Part shown: piece by piece, positions 7,707 to 15,903 of the stretch
How positions within the stretch are numbered: position 1 is the stretch's first letter
How the letters are laid out: every line of letters begins with the position of its first letter
DNA from: Streptomyces sp. CB02056
GTDB lineage: Bacteria; Actinomycetota; Actinomycetes; Streptomycetales; Streptomycetaceae
NCBI RefSeq assembly: GCF_001905545.1
Contig: NZ_LIPD01000013.1
Location: forward strand, 62,001 to 126,000
DNA: 64,000 bases
Direction of reading: 5' to 3'
Made by a program: the position numbers and the translations under genes
The notes under the pieces: generated by a model
Database searches by the model: none
What the model was told of the DNA's origin: nothing
What the model saw: only the letters and a program-made list of their open reading frames with translations

Positions 7707-10030
7707 CGTCGCCTACCGACATCGGCGCAGCACTCCAGCAGGACGGCGGCGAGGGCGGCGCACCGGAGCCGATCGGCCTGGGCAGCTCCCCGCTGCGCGG
7801 CGACGCGCTGCCGAAGGCGCTCGGCATCTACCCGTACGCGGCCGACCTCTGGGCCGAGGGCCTGCTGTGGGGCGCGGTGCTGCGCTCGCCGCACCCGCAC
7901 GCCCGGATCCGCGGCATCGACACCTCGGCCGCGCTGGCGCTGCCCGGGGTGCACGCCGTGGTCACCGCCGCCGACCTGCCGCCCGGCCCGGACGGCACCC
8001 CCGACGGCGCCCCGGCCGGGCCGATCGTCTCCGACCGGCCGGTGCTGGCCGCCGGCGTGGTGCGCCACCACGGCGAGCCGATCGCCGCGGTGGCCGCCGA
8101 CCACCCGGACACCGCCCGGCTGGCGGTCGGCCTGATCGCGGTCGACTACGAGCCGCTGGAGGCCGTCACCGACCCGGAGCAGTCCTTCACCGCGCCGCCG
8201 CTGCACCCGGACGGCAACCTGTTCCGCCACCTGCCGCTGCGCACCGGCGACCCGGACGCGGTCGGCGAGATCATCGTCGAGGGCCTCTACCAGGTCGGCC
8301 GGCAGGACCCGGCCCCGCTGGGCGCCGAGGCCGGGCTGGCCGTGCCGCGCCCGGACGGCGGCGTCGAACTGCACCTGTCCTCCACCGACCCGCACGGTGA
8401 CCGCGACCGCACCGCCGCCTGCCTCGGCCTGGAGCCGGACCGGGTCCGGCTGGTGGCCACCGGTGTGCCCGGCGCCACCACCGACCGCGAGGACCTCTCG
8501 TTCCAGGTCACCCTGGCCCTGCTGGCGCTGCGCACCGGCCGCCCGGTGAAGATGACGCTCACCCGCGAGGAGTCCTTCCACACCCACACCTCGCGCCACC
8601 CCGCGCTGCTGCGCTACCGCCACCACGCCGACGCCGAGGGCACGCTGGTGAAGGTCGAGGCGCAGATCCTGCTGGACGGCGGCGCCTACGCGGACGTCTC
8701 CGCCGAGGCGCTGGCCGCCGCGACGGCCTTCTCGGCCGGTCCGTACGTCTGCCCGAACGTCTTCGTGGACGCCTGGGCGGTGCGCACCAACAACCCGCCG
8801 GCCGGCCGGATGCGCGGCGAGGGCGCCCTGCAGGCCTGCTTCGCGTACGAGTCCCAGCTGGACCAGCTGGCCGCCCGGATCGGCGTGGACCCGGTGGAGA
8901 TCCGCCGCCGCAACGCGATGTCCACCGGCGACCCGCTGCCCACCGGACAGGCCGTCACCTGCCCGGCGCCGGTGCGCGCCCTGCTGGACGCGGTCGCGGC
9001 CGAGCCGCTGCCGGCCCTGCCGGTGGACGACCCGGACGCCGAGTGGCTGCTGCCCGGCGGGCCCGGCGGCGCGGGCGACCCGGCGGCGGTGCGGCGCGGC
9101 ATCGGCTACGCCGTCGGCATGGTGCACATGCTGGGCGCCGAGGGCGAGGACGAGGTCTCCACCGCGACGGTGCGGGTCAGCGGCGACCACGCGACGGTGA
9201 TCTGCGCGGCGGTCGACGCCGGGCAGGGCTTCGCCACGCTGGCCCGGCAGATCGTGCAGACCGTGCTGGGCGTCAGCGAGGTCTACATCGCGCCGGCCGA
9301 CAGCGACCAGTCGATCGCCGGGCCGTCCGCCCGCGGCCGGCACACCTGGGTCTCCGGCGGCGCCGTCGAGCGGGCCGCGCTGATGGTCCGCCACCAGCTG
9401 CTGCAGCCGATCGCGGCGAACTTCGGGATGTCGGCGGAGCTGCTCCAGATCGCCGACGGCAAGATCACCTCGTACGACGGGGTGCTCGGCATGCCGGTCG
9501 CCGAGGCGCTGGAGGGCAAGGAGCTGTGGGCGACCGCGCAGTGCCGCCCGCACCCCACCGAGCCGCTGGACGAGTCCGGGCAGGGCGACGCCTTCGTCTC
9601 TATCTCGTTCTGCGCGATGCGCGCGGTGGTGGACGTGGACATCGAGCTGGGCGCCGTCCGGGTGGTCGAGATGACCGTCGCCCAGGACGTCGGCCGGGCG
9701 CTGAACCCGCGCCAGATCGAGGACCGGATCGAGGCGGGGGTGGCCCAGGGCGTCGGTCTGGCGCTGCTGGAGGACCTGCGGACGGAGGGCGGGGTGCTGC
9801 AGAACCCCTCGCTCACGGGCTACCGGCTGCCCACCGCGCTGGACACCCCGGAGGTGCGGATCGCCGCGCTGCTGGAGGAGCGCGACGTGGTGGCCCCGTT
9901 CGGCGCGAAGGCGGTCGGCGCCGTCCCCGCGGTGGTCGCCCCGGCGGCCGTCGCCGCGGCCGTGCGCGCCGCCACCGGCCTGCCGGTCGGCCGGCTGCCG
10001 ATCCGGGCGGAGGACGCCGTCACCGCCTGA
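7703..10030 (+). CDS. Molybdopterin-binding subunit of a xanthine-dehydrogenase-family complex
   Basis: A 775-residue large subunit expected to bind the molybdenum cofactor. It shows the a/b hammerhead N-terminal domain (KALGIYPYAADL, VLRSPHPHARI), then PAGRMRGEGALQACF, the cofactor motif DAGQGFATLARQIVQ and a late AQDVGRALNPRQ. At the C-terminus, relatives carry a catalytic Glu in a GxKxVGE(A/P)P motif. This protein reads GAKAVGAVPAVV, so the Glu position is Ala. That suggests altered or no hydroxylase chemistry. ATG at 7703 overlaps the previous stop. Substrate is unknown. Confidence 0.87.
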   Translation: MTSPTDIGAALQQDGGEGGAPEPIGLGSSPLRGDALPKALGIYPYAADLWAEGLLWGAVLRSPHPHARIRGIDTSAALALPGVHAVVTAADLPPGPDGTPDGAPAGPIVSDRPVLAAGVVRHHGEPIAAVAADHPDTARLAVGLIAVDYEPLEAVTDPEQSFTAPPLHPDGNLFRHLPLRTGDPDAVGEIIVEGLYQVGRQDPAPLGAEAGLAVPRPDGGVELHLSSTDPHGDRDRTAACLGLEPDRVRLVATGVPGATTDREDLSFQVTLALLALRTGRPVKMTLTREESFHTHTSRHPALLRYRHHADAEGTLVKVEAQILLDGGAYADVSAEALAAATAFSAGPYVCPNVFVDAWAVRTNNPPAGRMRGEGALQACFAYESQLDQLAARIGVDPVEIRRRNAMSTGDPLPTGQAVTCPAPVRALLDAVAAEPLPALPVDDPDAEWLLPGGPGGAGDPAAVRRGIGYAVGMVHMLGAEGEDEVSTATVRVSGDHATVICAAVDAGQGFATLARQIVQTVLGVSEVYIAPADSDQSIAGPSARGRHTWVSGGAVERAALMVRHQLLQPIAANFGMSAELLQIADGKITSYDGVLGMPVAEALEGKELWATAQCRPHPTEPLDESGQGDAFVSISFCAMRAVVDVDIELGAVRVVEMTVAQDVGRALNPRQIEDRIEAGVAQGVGLALLEDLRTEGGVLQNPSLTGYRLPTALDTPEVRIAALLEERDVVAPFGAKAVGAVPAVVAPAAVAAAVRAATGLPVGRLPIRAEDAVTA

Positions 10031-10073
10031 CCGGACGGTTCGGAAAGGCGACGGAAAGCGGTGCAAACAGCGG

Positions 10074-10119
10074 AAAGGAATTGCCGGCCGACTTTTCCGG
10101 GTCGACCGGCAATTCCTTT
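10074..10119. terminator. Bidirectional terminator between the XDH-like operon and tRNA-Cys
   Basis: A perfect 14-bp inverted repeat (10074-10087 with 10106-10119) continues inward with CGAC/GTCG after a single mismatch. It serves two convergent transcripts. Confidence 0.88.
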
Positions 10120-10126
10120 CTCCACG

Positions 10127-10198
10127 AGGCCATGGCGGGGATCGAACCCGCGTGTACCGCTTTGCAGACGGTTCCCTAAGCCACTCGGGCACACGGCC
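10127..10198 (-). tRNA. tRNA-Cys (anticodon GCA)
   Basis: The minus strand folds as a cloverleaf: acceptor GGCCGTG with CATGGCC (one G-U), anticodon stem ACCGT/GCGGT around loop CTGCAAA, and T arm GCGGG TTCGATC CCCGC. The discriminator base is U, an identity element for cysteine tRNA. CCA is not encoded. Anticodon GCA reads UGC/UGU. Confidence 0.95.
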
Positions 10199-10305
10199 AG
10201 TGAATTCATAGTGGCCGATCCGGGGAGAGCGGTCAACGCTCCTTTGTAAATTCTGTATGGCAGTGTGTGCTACCGTCGGAGACCGGTGGCGGCATTTCCG
10301 CCACC

Positions 10306-10345
10306 CCGGACGAGCGCGTCGTACCCGGTGACGACAAGACGGCGC
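10306..10345 (+). ncRNA. Guanidine-III riboswitch
   Basis: The 40-nt element matches the guanidine-III class closely. CCGGACGAG at 10306 is followed by stem GCGTCGT (10316-10322) pairing with ACGGCGC (10339-10345), and the 5-prime CCGG (10306-10309) can form the pseudoknot with CCGG at 10325-10328. The ACGACAAGACGG segment is the conserved ligand-site strand. It sits 47 nt upstream of an SMR exporter of the guanidinium-export type, the usual context. Confidence 0.88.
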
Positions 10346-10392
10346 AGTTCAGCGGCAATCCGGCCGCTGTGGACTGCGGAGGCACCACCGTC

Positions 10393-10707
10393 ATGGCCTG
10401 GCTCGTTCTGATCCTCTCGGGTTTCCTCGAAACCGTCTGGGCGGTCGCCCTGGAATCGTCCAAGGGCTTCACCCGCCTCGTTCCCAGCCTCGTCTTCGGC
10501 GTGGCCCTGCTGTTCAGCATGGGCGGGCTGGCGTACGCGATGCGCACCATTCCGATCGGCACCGGTTACGCGGTCTGGGTCGGCATCGGCGCGGTCGGCA
10601 CCGCGGTCTACGGCATGGCCGTCCTGGGGGACGCGGTGACCATGGCCAGGATCGGCTGCCTGCTGCTGATCGTCTCTGGCGTGGTGGGCCTCAAGGTGCT
10701 GCACTGA
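10393..10707 (+). CDS. Small multidrug resistance family guanidinium exporter (Gdx/SugE type)
   Basis: A 104-residue four-helix membrane protein of the SMR family, working as a proton-coupled antiparallel dimer. The conserved helix-1 motif GFLETVWAVALESSKGF contains the essential membrane Glu (residue 13) and the K/S pattern typical of Gdx/SugE rather than the EmrE drug pumps. The second motif YAMRTIPIGTGYAVWVGIGAVG matches too. With the guanidine-III riboswitch in its leader, export of guanidinium is the best inference. ATG at 10393 follows GGAGG. No partner SMR gene is adjacent, so it is probably a homodimer. Confidence 0.93.
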   Translation: MAWLVLILSGFLETVWAVALESSKGFTRLVPSLVFGVALLFSMGGLAYAMRTIPIGTGYAVWVGIGAVGTAVYGMAVLGDAVTMARIGCLLLIVSGVVGLKVLH

Positions 10708-10801
10708 GCCCCGGCGGGCCCGCGGCGTAGGTCCCGGGGCGGAGTCGATCACCGACCGGGGTCAGGGGTCATCGGGGCAGACGGCTCTTACGATGTTACG
10801 T

Positions 10802-12241
10802 ATGACCACTGCCTCCCCCACCTCGGTCGACCCTGTTCCGATACCCCTCGACGACGACCCCGGTGGCGGGGTGCTCGGCGGCCGCTACCGCGCGCTGACC
10901 CTGGGGATCGTCTCGGTGGTCCTGGTGATCGCCTTCGAGGCGACGGCCGTCAACACCGCGATGCCGACCGCGGCCCGCCAGCTGAACGGGCTCGGGCTGT
11001 ACGCCTTCGCCTTCTCCGGCTACTTCACCACCACCCTGTTCGCCCTGGTCGTCTCCGGCCAGTGGTGCGACCGGAGCGGCCCGCTGAGGCCGCTGTTCAG
11101 CGGCATCGCGGTGTTCGGCGTGGGGCTGGTGGTGGCCGGGACGGCGCCCGGGATGTGGGTGTTCGTGGCCGGCCGGGCGATCCAGGGCCTGGGCGGCGGG
11201 CTGGTGATCGTCGCGCTGTACGTGGTCGTCGGCCGGGCCTACCCGGAGCGGCTGCGGCCCGCGGTGTTCGCGGCCTTCTCCTCCGCCTGGGTGCTGCCCT
11301 CGATCATCGGCCCGCTGGTCTCCGGGGCCGTCACCCAGCACCTGGGCTGGCGCTGGGTGTTCCTGGCCGTGCCGGCGCTGATCCTGCTGCCGCTGGCCGT
11401 GATGGGCCCGGCGCTGGCCCGCTCGGAGCGGGAGCGCCCGGTGGTCCGGGGCGCGGCCTTCGACCGCCGTCGCACCCTGCTGGCCGCGATGGCGGCGGTC
11501 GGCGCCGGCCTGCTGCAGTACGCGGGCCAGCGGCGCGACCTGATCGGGCTGCTCCCGGGGATCGCCGGGGCGGCGCTGCTGGTGCCGGCCGTCCTGGGGC
11601 TGCTGCCGACCGGGACCCTGCGGGCCGGGCGGGGGCTGCCGGCGGTGATCCTGCTGCGCGGGATGGCGGCCGGGGCGTTCCTCGGCGCCGAGGCCTTCGT
11701 CCCGCTGATGATGACCACCCAGCGGGACCTCTCGCCGACGCTGGCCGGCCTGACCCTGACCAGCGGCGGCCTCACCTGGGCGGTCGGCTCCTGGCTCCAG
11801 GGCCGGCCCGGGGCGGAGCGCTACCGCGAGGCGATGATCCGGGGCGGCCTGGTGCTGACCGCGGTGGCGATCGGGGGCGCCGCGCTGGTGCTGTTCCCGG
11901 CGGTGCCGGCCTGGGTCGCGTCGGTGGCCTGGGGCGTCGGCGGCATCGGGATGGGGATGGCGATCGCGAGCGTCAGCGTGCTGATGATGAAGCTCTCCAC
12001 GCCGGAGGACGCCGGGGCCAACTCGGCCGCCCTGCAGATGAGCGACGCGCTGGGCAACGTGCTGCTGACCGGGATGGCCGGGGTGCTGTTCGCGGCGCTG
12101 GGCGGCGGCTCGCTCGCCGCCGCCCACGAGGGCGGCGGGGCGGCCGGCTCGCCCGGCGCCTTCGCGGTGATCCTGCTGTCGATGGCCGGGGTGGCGCTGC
12201 TCGGCGCGCTGCTGGCCGGCCGGGTGCGGGCGAAGGCCTGA
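10802..12241 (+). CDS. MFS transporter
   Basis: A 479-residue major facilitator superfamily protein with about 14 hydrophobic segments. It resembles drug-export permeases: AFEATAVNTAMPTAARQL in helix 1, then GQWCDRSGPLRPLF as the loop 2-3 motif and AGRAIQGLGGGLVIVALYV in helix 4. The likely start is ATG at 10802, with ATG at 10793 an alternative. There is no Shine-Dalgarno sequence. A -10-like TACGAT lies just upstream of 10802, so the transcript may be leaderless. No adjacent regulator is seen. The substrate cannot be told. Confidence 0.87.
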   Translation: MTTASPTSVDPVPIPLDDDPGGGVLGGRYRALTLGIVSVVLVIAFEATAVNTAMPTAARQLNGLGLYAFAFSGYFTTTLFALVVSGQWCDRSGPLRPLFSGIAVFGVGLVVAGTAPGMWVFVAGRAIQGLGGGLVIVALYVVVGRAYPERLRPAVFAAFSSAWVLPSIIGPLVSGAVTQHLGWRWVFLAVPALILLPLAVMGPALARSERERPVVRGAAFDRRRTLLAAMAAVGAGLLQYAGQRRDLIGLLPGIAGAALLVPAVLGLLPTGTLRAGRGLPAVILLRGMAAGAFLGAEAFVPLMMTTQRDLSPTLAGLTLTSGGLTWAVGSWLQGRPGAERYREAMIRGGLVLTAVAIGGAALVLFPAVPAWVASVAWGVGGIGMGMAIASVSVLMMKLSTPEDAGANSAALQMSDALGNVLLTGMAGVLFAALGGGSLAAAHEGGGAAGSPGAFAVILLSMAGVALLGALLAGRVRAKA

Positions 12242-12244
12242 CGG

Positions 12245-13534
12245 TCAGGACCCGGCGGGGGCTCCGGCCCCCGCCGGGGCGCCGAGGAAGGCCTCCCAGC
12301 CGCCGGCCGGCGCCTGGCCCGGGGCGAGGGTCTGGAGCTTGCGCAGCACCGCCGGGTCCTGGGCGTCCAGCCAGTCGACCAGCTGCCGGAAGGAGACCAG
12401 CCGGACCTCCGGCTTGCCCGCGATGGTCCGGAGGACGTCCTCGACGGCGTTCATGTAGATGCCGCCGTTCCACTCCTCGAAGTGGTTGCCGATGACGTAC
12501 GGCGCCCGGTTGCCGTTGTAGGTGCGGTCGAAGCCCATCAGGTAGGCGTCGCGGGCCTGGGTCTGGAAGCCGGGGTGGAGCGCCGGGTCGGCCTTGGTGT
12601 TGGGGCCGCACTGGTTGTACATGATGTTGTAGTCCATCGAGAGCACCTGGAAGGTGTGCCCGGGGAACGGGATGGACTGCAGCGGGAGGTCCCACAGGGC
12701 GCCGCCCTGGATCTTCTGCGGCCACACCTGGGTGCCGTTGCCGCTGCTGTCGTAGCGCCAGCCGCGCTTGACCGCGGTGGGCAGCAGGTTGCGCTGGCCC
12801 TCCAGACAGGGGGTGCGGCTGCCGATCAGCTCCTTGCGGTAGTCGAAGGGCAGCGCCGGCAGGTCGGTGAAGCCGGTGTTGGTGCGCCAGTTCGTCACGA
12901 AGTCCATCGCCTGCTGGATCTCGCTGTCCCACTCCTCGGGGGACCACTTGCCGACGCCGGTGGAGCCGCAGAAGTGGCCGTTGAAGTGGGTCCCGATCTC
13001 GTGGCCCTCCAGCCAGGCCGCGTGCACGTTCTCCAGGGTGTCGCGGATGTGCTGGTCGCTCAGGTAGCCGATGTCGGAGGCGCCGGCCCTGTGCTGCGGC
13101 GGGCGGTAGAGGTCCTTCTTGGACTCCGGCAGCAGGTAGAGGCCGCTGAGGAAGAAGGTCATCTTCGCGTCGTGCTCCTGCGCCAGCCGGCGGAAGCGGG
13201 CGAACAGGCCGTTGTCGAGCTCGCCGGCGCCGTCCCAGGAGAAGACCACGAACTGCGGCGGGCGCTGGCCGGGCTGCAGCCGGTCGGGGACCGGCTGGTG
13301 CGGCTGGGCGCCGGTGTCCGAGGTGGAGCCGTCGCCGATCAGGACGGCCTGCGGCTTGGGGGCCGGGGCCGGGGCGGGGGTGTCGCCCCGCTCGTCGGCC
13401 GCGCCGGTGGCCGGGACGACGGCTCCGGGCACCCGCACTCCGCCGGTGGCGTGGTCGCTGCCGCAGCCGGCCGCCAGGGTGGCGGCGGTGGCGGCGCCCG
13501 CCGCCAGCAGGGTGCGGCGTGAGAGGGCTTCCAT
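12245..13534 (-). CDS. Lipoprotein with polysaccharide-deacetylase-like domain
   Basis: A 429-residue exported protein. The N-terminus MEALSRRTLLAAGAATAATLAAGC combines a twin-arginine-like RR motif with a lipobox (LAAGC), so it is probably a membrane-anchored lipoprotein. After a Pro/Ala-rich linker, a NodB-type domain begins with FVVFSWDGAGE and continues with MTFFLSGLYL and HEIGTHFNGHFCG, which recall the Asp and His-x3-His metal motif of polysaccharide deacetylases. WRYDSSG occurs in the barrel. It may act on a cell-wall or exopolysaccharide. Start ATG at 13534. The in-frame extension to 13693 lacks support. Confidence 0.8.
   Translation of the reverse strand: MEALSRRTLLAAGAATAATLAAGCGSDHATGGVRVPGAVVPATGAADERGDTPAPAPAPKPQAVLIGDGSTSDTGAQPHQPVPDRLQPGQRPPQFVVFSWDGAGELDNGLFARFRRLAQEHDAKMTFFLSGLYLLPESKKDLYRPPQHRAGASDIGYLSDQHIRDTLENVHAAWLEGHEIGTHFNGHFCGSTGVGKWSPEEWDSEIQQAMDFVTNWRTNTGFTDLPALPFDYRKELIGSRTPCLEGQRNLLPTAVKRGWRYDSSGNGTQVWPQKIQGGALWDLPLQSIPFPGHTFQVLSMDYNIMYNQCGPNTKADPALHPGFQTQARDAYLMGFDRTYNGNRAPYVIGNHFEEWNGGIYMNAVEDVLRTIAGKPEVRLVSFRQLVDWLDAQDPAVLRKLQTLAPGQAPAGGWEAFLGAPAGAGAPAGS
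12251..12278. terminator. Hairpin at the end of the MFS gene, inside the neighbouring reading frame
   Basis: A perfect 12-bp GC-only inverted repeat (12251-12262 with 12267-12278, 4-nt loop) lies 10 bp after the MFS stop, within the last codons of the convergent lipoprotein gene. It could stop both transcripts. Confidence 0.7.
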
Positions 13535-13939
13535 GGTCACTCCGTTCGTGGGGCGGTGGGGCGGCGTGCGGGAGTGCGGAGTCCGGTCGGACAAGTGGGT
13601 GATACAACCCGTGGCCGGGTCAGCATGGCACGGGGGCGGGGCCGGTCGGAGAGGCGCAGCGCGTCGTCCGGAGCGATCGCCCGAACGCCGCAACCGATCG
13701 GGTCCGTAGAACCGTCGGTAGCTCGTGTCGGGAGTGTTCCTGCGGCGATCGTATGCGGGGGGCGGCCGTCGCGCTCCGCGACCGGGTGCCCACGGGGCGC
13801 ACGAAAGAGGGCGTCAGCCCTGCCGATCGGCGGGTGCCGGTACGACCGTCGTATGGACGTGCCTTACAGTCCGTTCCGGTTGAATTGTTTCCCAGGAAAC
13901 TCCCAGGAAGCGGGGTTCCGTCGGCAGAGGGGAGCGCCC
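13535..13939. promoter_or_regulatory. Divergent intergenic region, lipoprotein and sortase genes
   Basis: No gene is supported in these 405 bases, although one forward frame is open throughout and joins the sortase. A near-palindrome GTTTCCCAGGAAAC lies at about 13887-13900. The interval must contain both divergent promoters. Confidence 0.4.
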
Positions 13940-14581
13940 GTGGGCGTCCAGCAGAGCAGGGGGCCCTGGCCGGGCACCCTGGCGGCGGGTGCCGCGCTGG
14001 TGCTCGGTGCCTGGCTCGTGCACGACGGAGGCCCGTCGCTGCCGCCCGCACCGGGGGCCGGCCAGGCCCAGGCCGGGATCACGCCGGTCTCGGTCGTCCC
14101 TCCGCTGGGCCCGTCCGCGCCGACCCGGATCCGCATCCCGGCGGTGCGCCTGGACGCCCCGGTCACCGCGCTCGGACTGGACGCGGACGGCCACCTGCAG
14201 ACCCCGCCCGAGGCGGACCGCAACCTGGCGGGCTGGTACCGGGGCGGGGCCAGCCCCGGCCAGCGCGGTACCGCGATCCTGGCGGGACACGTCGACAACA
14301 AGACCGGCCCCGCGGTCTTCTATCATCTGGGCGCGCTCCGTCGGGGGGACCGGATCGAGATCGCCCGGGCGGACGGCGCCACCGCCGTCTACCAGCTCTA
14401 CGCCATCGAAGTGCACGACCGAAAGGACTTCCCGGACGATCGGGTCTACCGTCAGGCCACTGACGCGCAGCTGCGGGTGATCACCTGCGGCGGCTCGTAC
14501 AGCGAGGAGCACGGCTACGACGGCAACGTCGTCGCCTACGGCTTCCTGGCCGACACCACCCCGCCGGGCAAAGCCGCATGA
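13940..14581 (+). CDS. Class F sortase
   Basis: A 213-residue sortase that would transpeptidate sorting-signal proteins onto the cell surface. A single N-terminal membrane helix (about 10-30) is followed by the sortase barrel with TRIRIPAVRLDAPV, the catalytic His117 in LAGHVD and the catalytic Cys183 in ITCGG. The usual downstream Arg is not evident: the segment reads GGSYSEEHGYDGN. GTG at 13940 has a strong AGGGGAG 5 bp upstream and is preferred over ATG at 13853. The stop overlaps the next ATG, so it heads a three-gene operon with an esterase and an MprF-like protein. Confidence 0.87.
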   Translation: MGVQQSRGPWPGTLAAGAALVLGAWLVHDGGPSLPPAPGAGQAQAGITPVSVVPPLGPSAPTRIRIPAVRLDAPVTALGLDADGHLQTPPEADRNLAGWYRGGASPGQRGTAILAGHVDNKTGPAVFYHLGALRRGDRIEIARADGATAVYQLYAIEVHDRKDFPDDRVYRQATDAQLRVITCGGSYSEEHGYDGNVVAYGFLADTTPPGKAA

Positions 14582-15903
14582 GCACGCTGACCCTTGCCTC
14601 CCGCTGGAACCCGATCGACTGGCCGCTCACCGAGGGCCTGATCCCGCACGCCGTGCTGGCGGCCGGCTGGGCGGCGCTGATCGCGCTCGCCGTCGGCCGC
14701 GGCCGGAGCTGGTGGCGGGTCCGCCTGCCCGCCGCCCTGATCACCGCCGCGGCGCTCAGCTGGCTGCTGGACGTCGTGGTCGACGGCTGGTGGCACCCCT
14801 TCCCGGAGGGCACGCCCAAGTACGTCACCTGGTGGATAGCCATCGCCCTGACCGGGCTCTGCCTGGCCGGCTACCGGCTGCGCCGGCTCACCTGGCGGCG
14901 GCGGGGGCTCGCGCTGGGCCTGTGCGGCCTGGTGGTGCTGATGGCCTCCTCCGAGGTGAACATCGGCTTCGGCCAGTTCCCGAGCGGGCGCGTGATGCTC
15001 GCGCCGTGGCTGACCAAGACCGACGGGCTGGTCGCCGACAAGGCGGGCCAGACCGTGGCCGCCCCGCCGGGCAAGACGCTGGAGGAGGTCTGGCAGCCCC
15101 CGGCGGACCTGCCCGAGAAGGGCACCGTGTCGGTGGTGCCGATCCCCGGCACCAAGTCGGGCTTCAAGGCCCGCGACGCGTACGTCTACCTCCCGCCCGC
15201 CTACCAGGCCACCCCGCGGCCGCTGCTCCCGGTGATCGTGATGATCACCGGTCAGCCCGGCGTCCCGGGGGACTGGGTGCTCTCCGCGCAGATCAACGAG
15301 GCGCTGGACGCCTACGCCGCGGACCACGGCGGCCTCGCGCCGATCGTGGTGATGCCCGACCAGCTCGGCTCCACCTGGGCCAACACGCTCTGCCTCGACT
15401 CCAAGATCGCCAAGACCCAGACCTACCTGGCGGTGGACGTCCCCGAGTGGGTGCACCAGCACCTCCAGACGGCGGCCGGCCGGAAGTCCTGGGCGATCGG
15501 GGGCGCCTCGATGGGTGGAACCTGCGCCCTCCAGCTCGGCGTCAACGCCTCCGACGTGTACGGCACCGTCCTCGACATGTCCGGGCAGGAGGAACCGACC
15601 CTGGGCAGTCGGGAACAGACCGTCAAGGCCGCCTTCGGTGGTGACGAGAAGAAGTTCGACGCGGTCGATCCGCTCCAGGTGATGGCCCGCAAGAAGTTCC
15701 CGGACACCAACGTCGCGTTGGTCGTCGGCGAGACCGACGAGGAGTTCAGACCGCAGATGGAGAAGGTCTACCAGGCCGCGCAGGCGGCCGGAATGAAGTC
15801 CAAGTTCGAACTGATGCCGGGTGGCCACGGCTGGGTCGTCTTCCGGCCCGGCATCGCCCAGCAGCTCCCGTGGCTCGCCCAGCAGACCGGGCTGACCCGG
15901 TGA
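14578..15903 (+). CDS. Membrane-anchored esterase (alpha/beta hydrolase, putative esterase family)
   Basis: A 441-residue protein with about four N-terminal membrane helices (residues 20-130) and an extracytoplasmic alpha/beta hydrolase domain of the esterase D/antigen 85-like type. The domain shows VYLPPAYQ, the nucleophile elbow GGASMGGTCAL and a late catalytic His in GGHGW; the acid is probably in VVGETDEE. It overlaps the sortase and the following gene by four bases each. Coupling to a sortase and a lipid-aminoacylation enzyme suggests work on envelope lipids or surface polymers, but the substrate is unknown. Confidence 0.85.
   Translation: MSTLTLASRWNPIDWPLTEGLIPHAVLAAGWAALIALAVGRGRSWWRVRLPAALITAAALSWLLDVVVDGWWHPFPEGTPKYVTWWIAIALTGLCLAGYRLRRLTWRRRGLALGLCGLVVLMASSEVNIGFGQFPSGRVMLAPWLTKTDGLVADKAGQTVAAPPGKTLEEVWQPPADLPEKGTVSVVPIPGTKSGFKARDAYVYLPPAYQATPRPLLPVIVMITGQPGVPGDWVLSAQINEALDAYAADHGGLAPIVVMPDQLGSTWANTLCLDSKIAKTQTYLAVDVPEWVHQHLQTAAGRKSWAIGGASMGGTCALQLGVNASDVYGTVLDMSGQEEPTLGSREQTVKAAFGGDEKKFDAVDPLQVMARKKFPDTNVALVVGETDEEFRPQMEKVYQAAQAAGMKSKFELMPGGHGWVVFRPGIAQQLPWLAQQTGLTR

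Noticed and set aside
7559..10192. 877-codon minus-strand frame opposite the XDH-like operon
   Set aside because: It lies antisense to two well-supported subunits, and its composition is typical of a GC-rich shadow.
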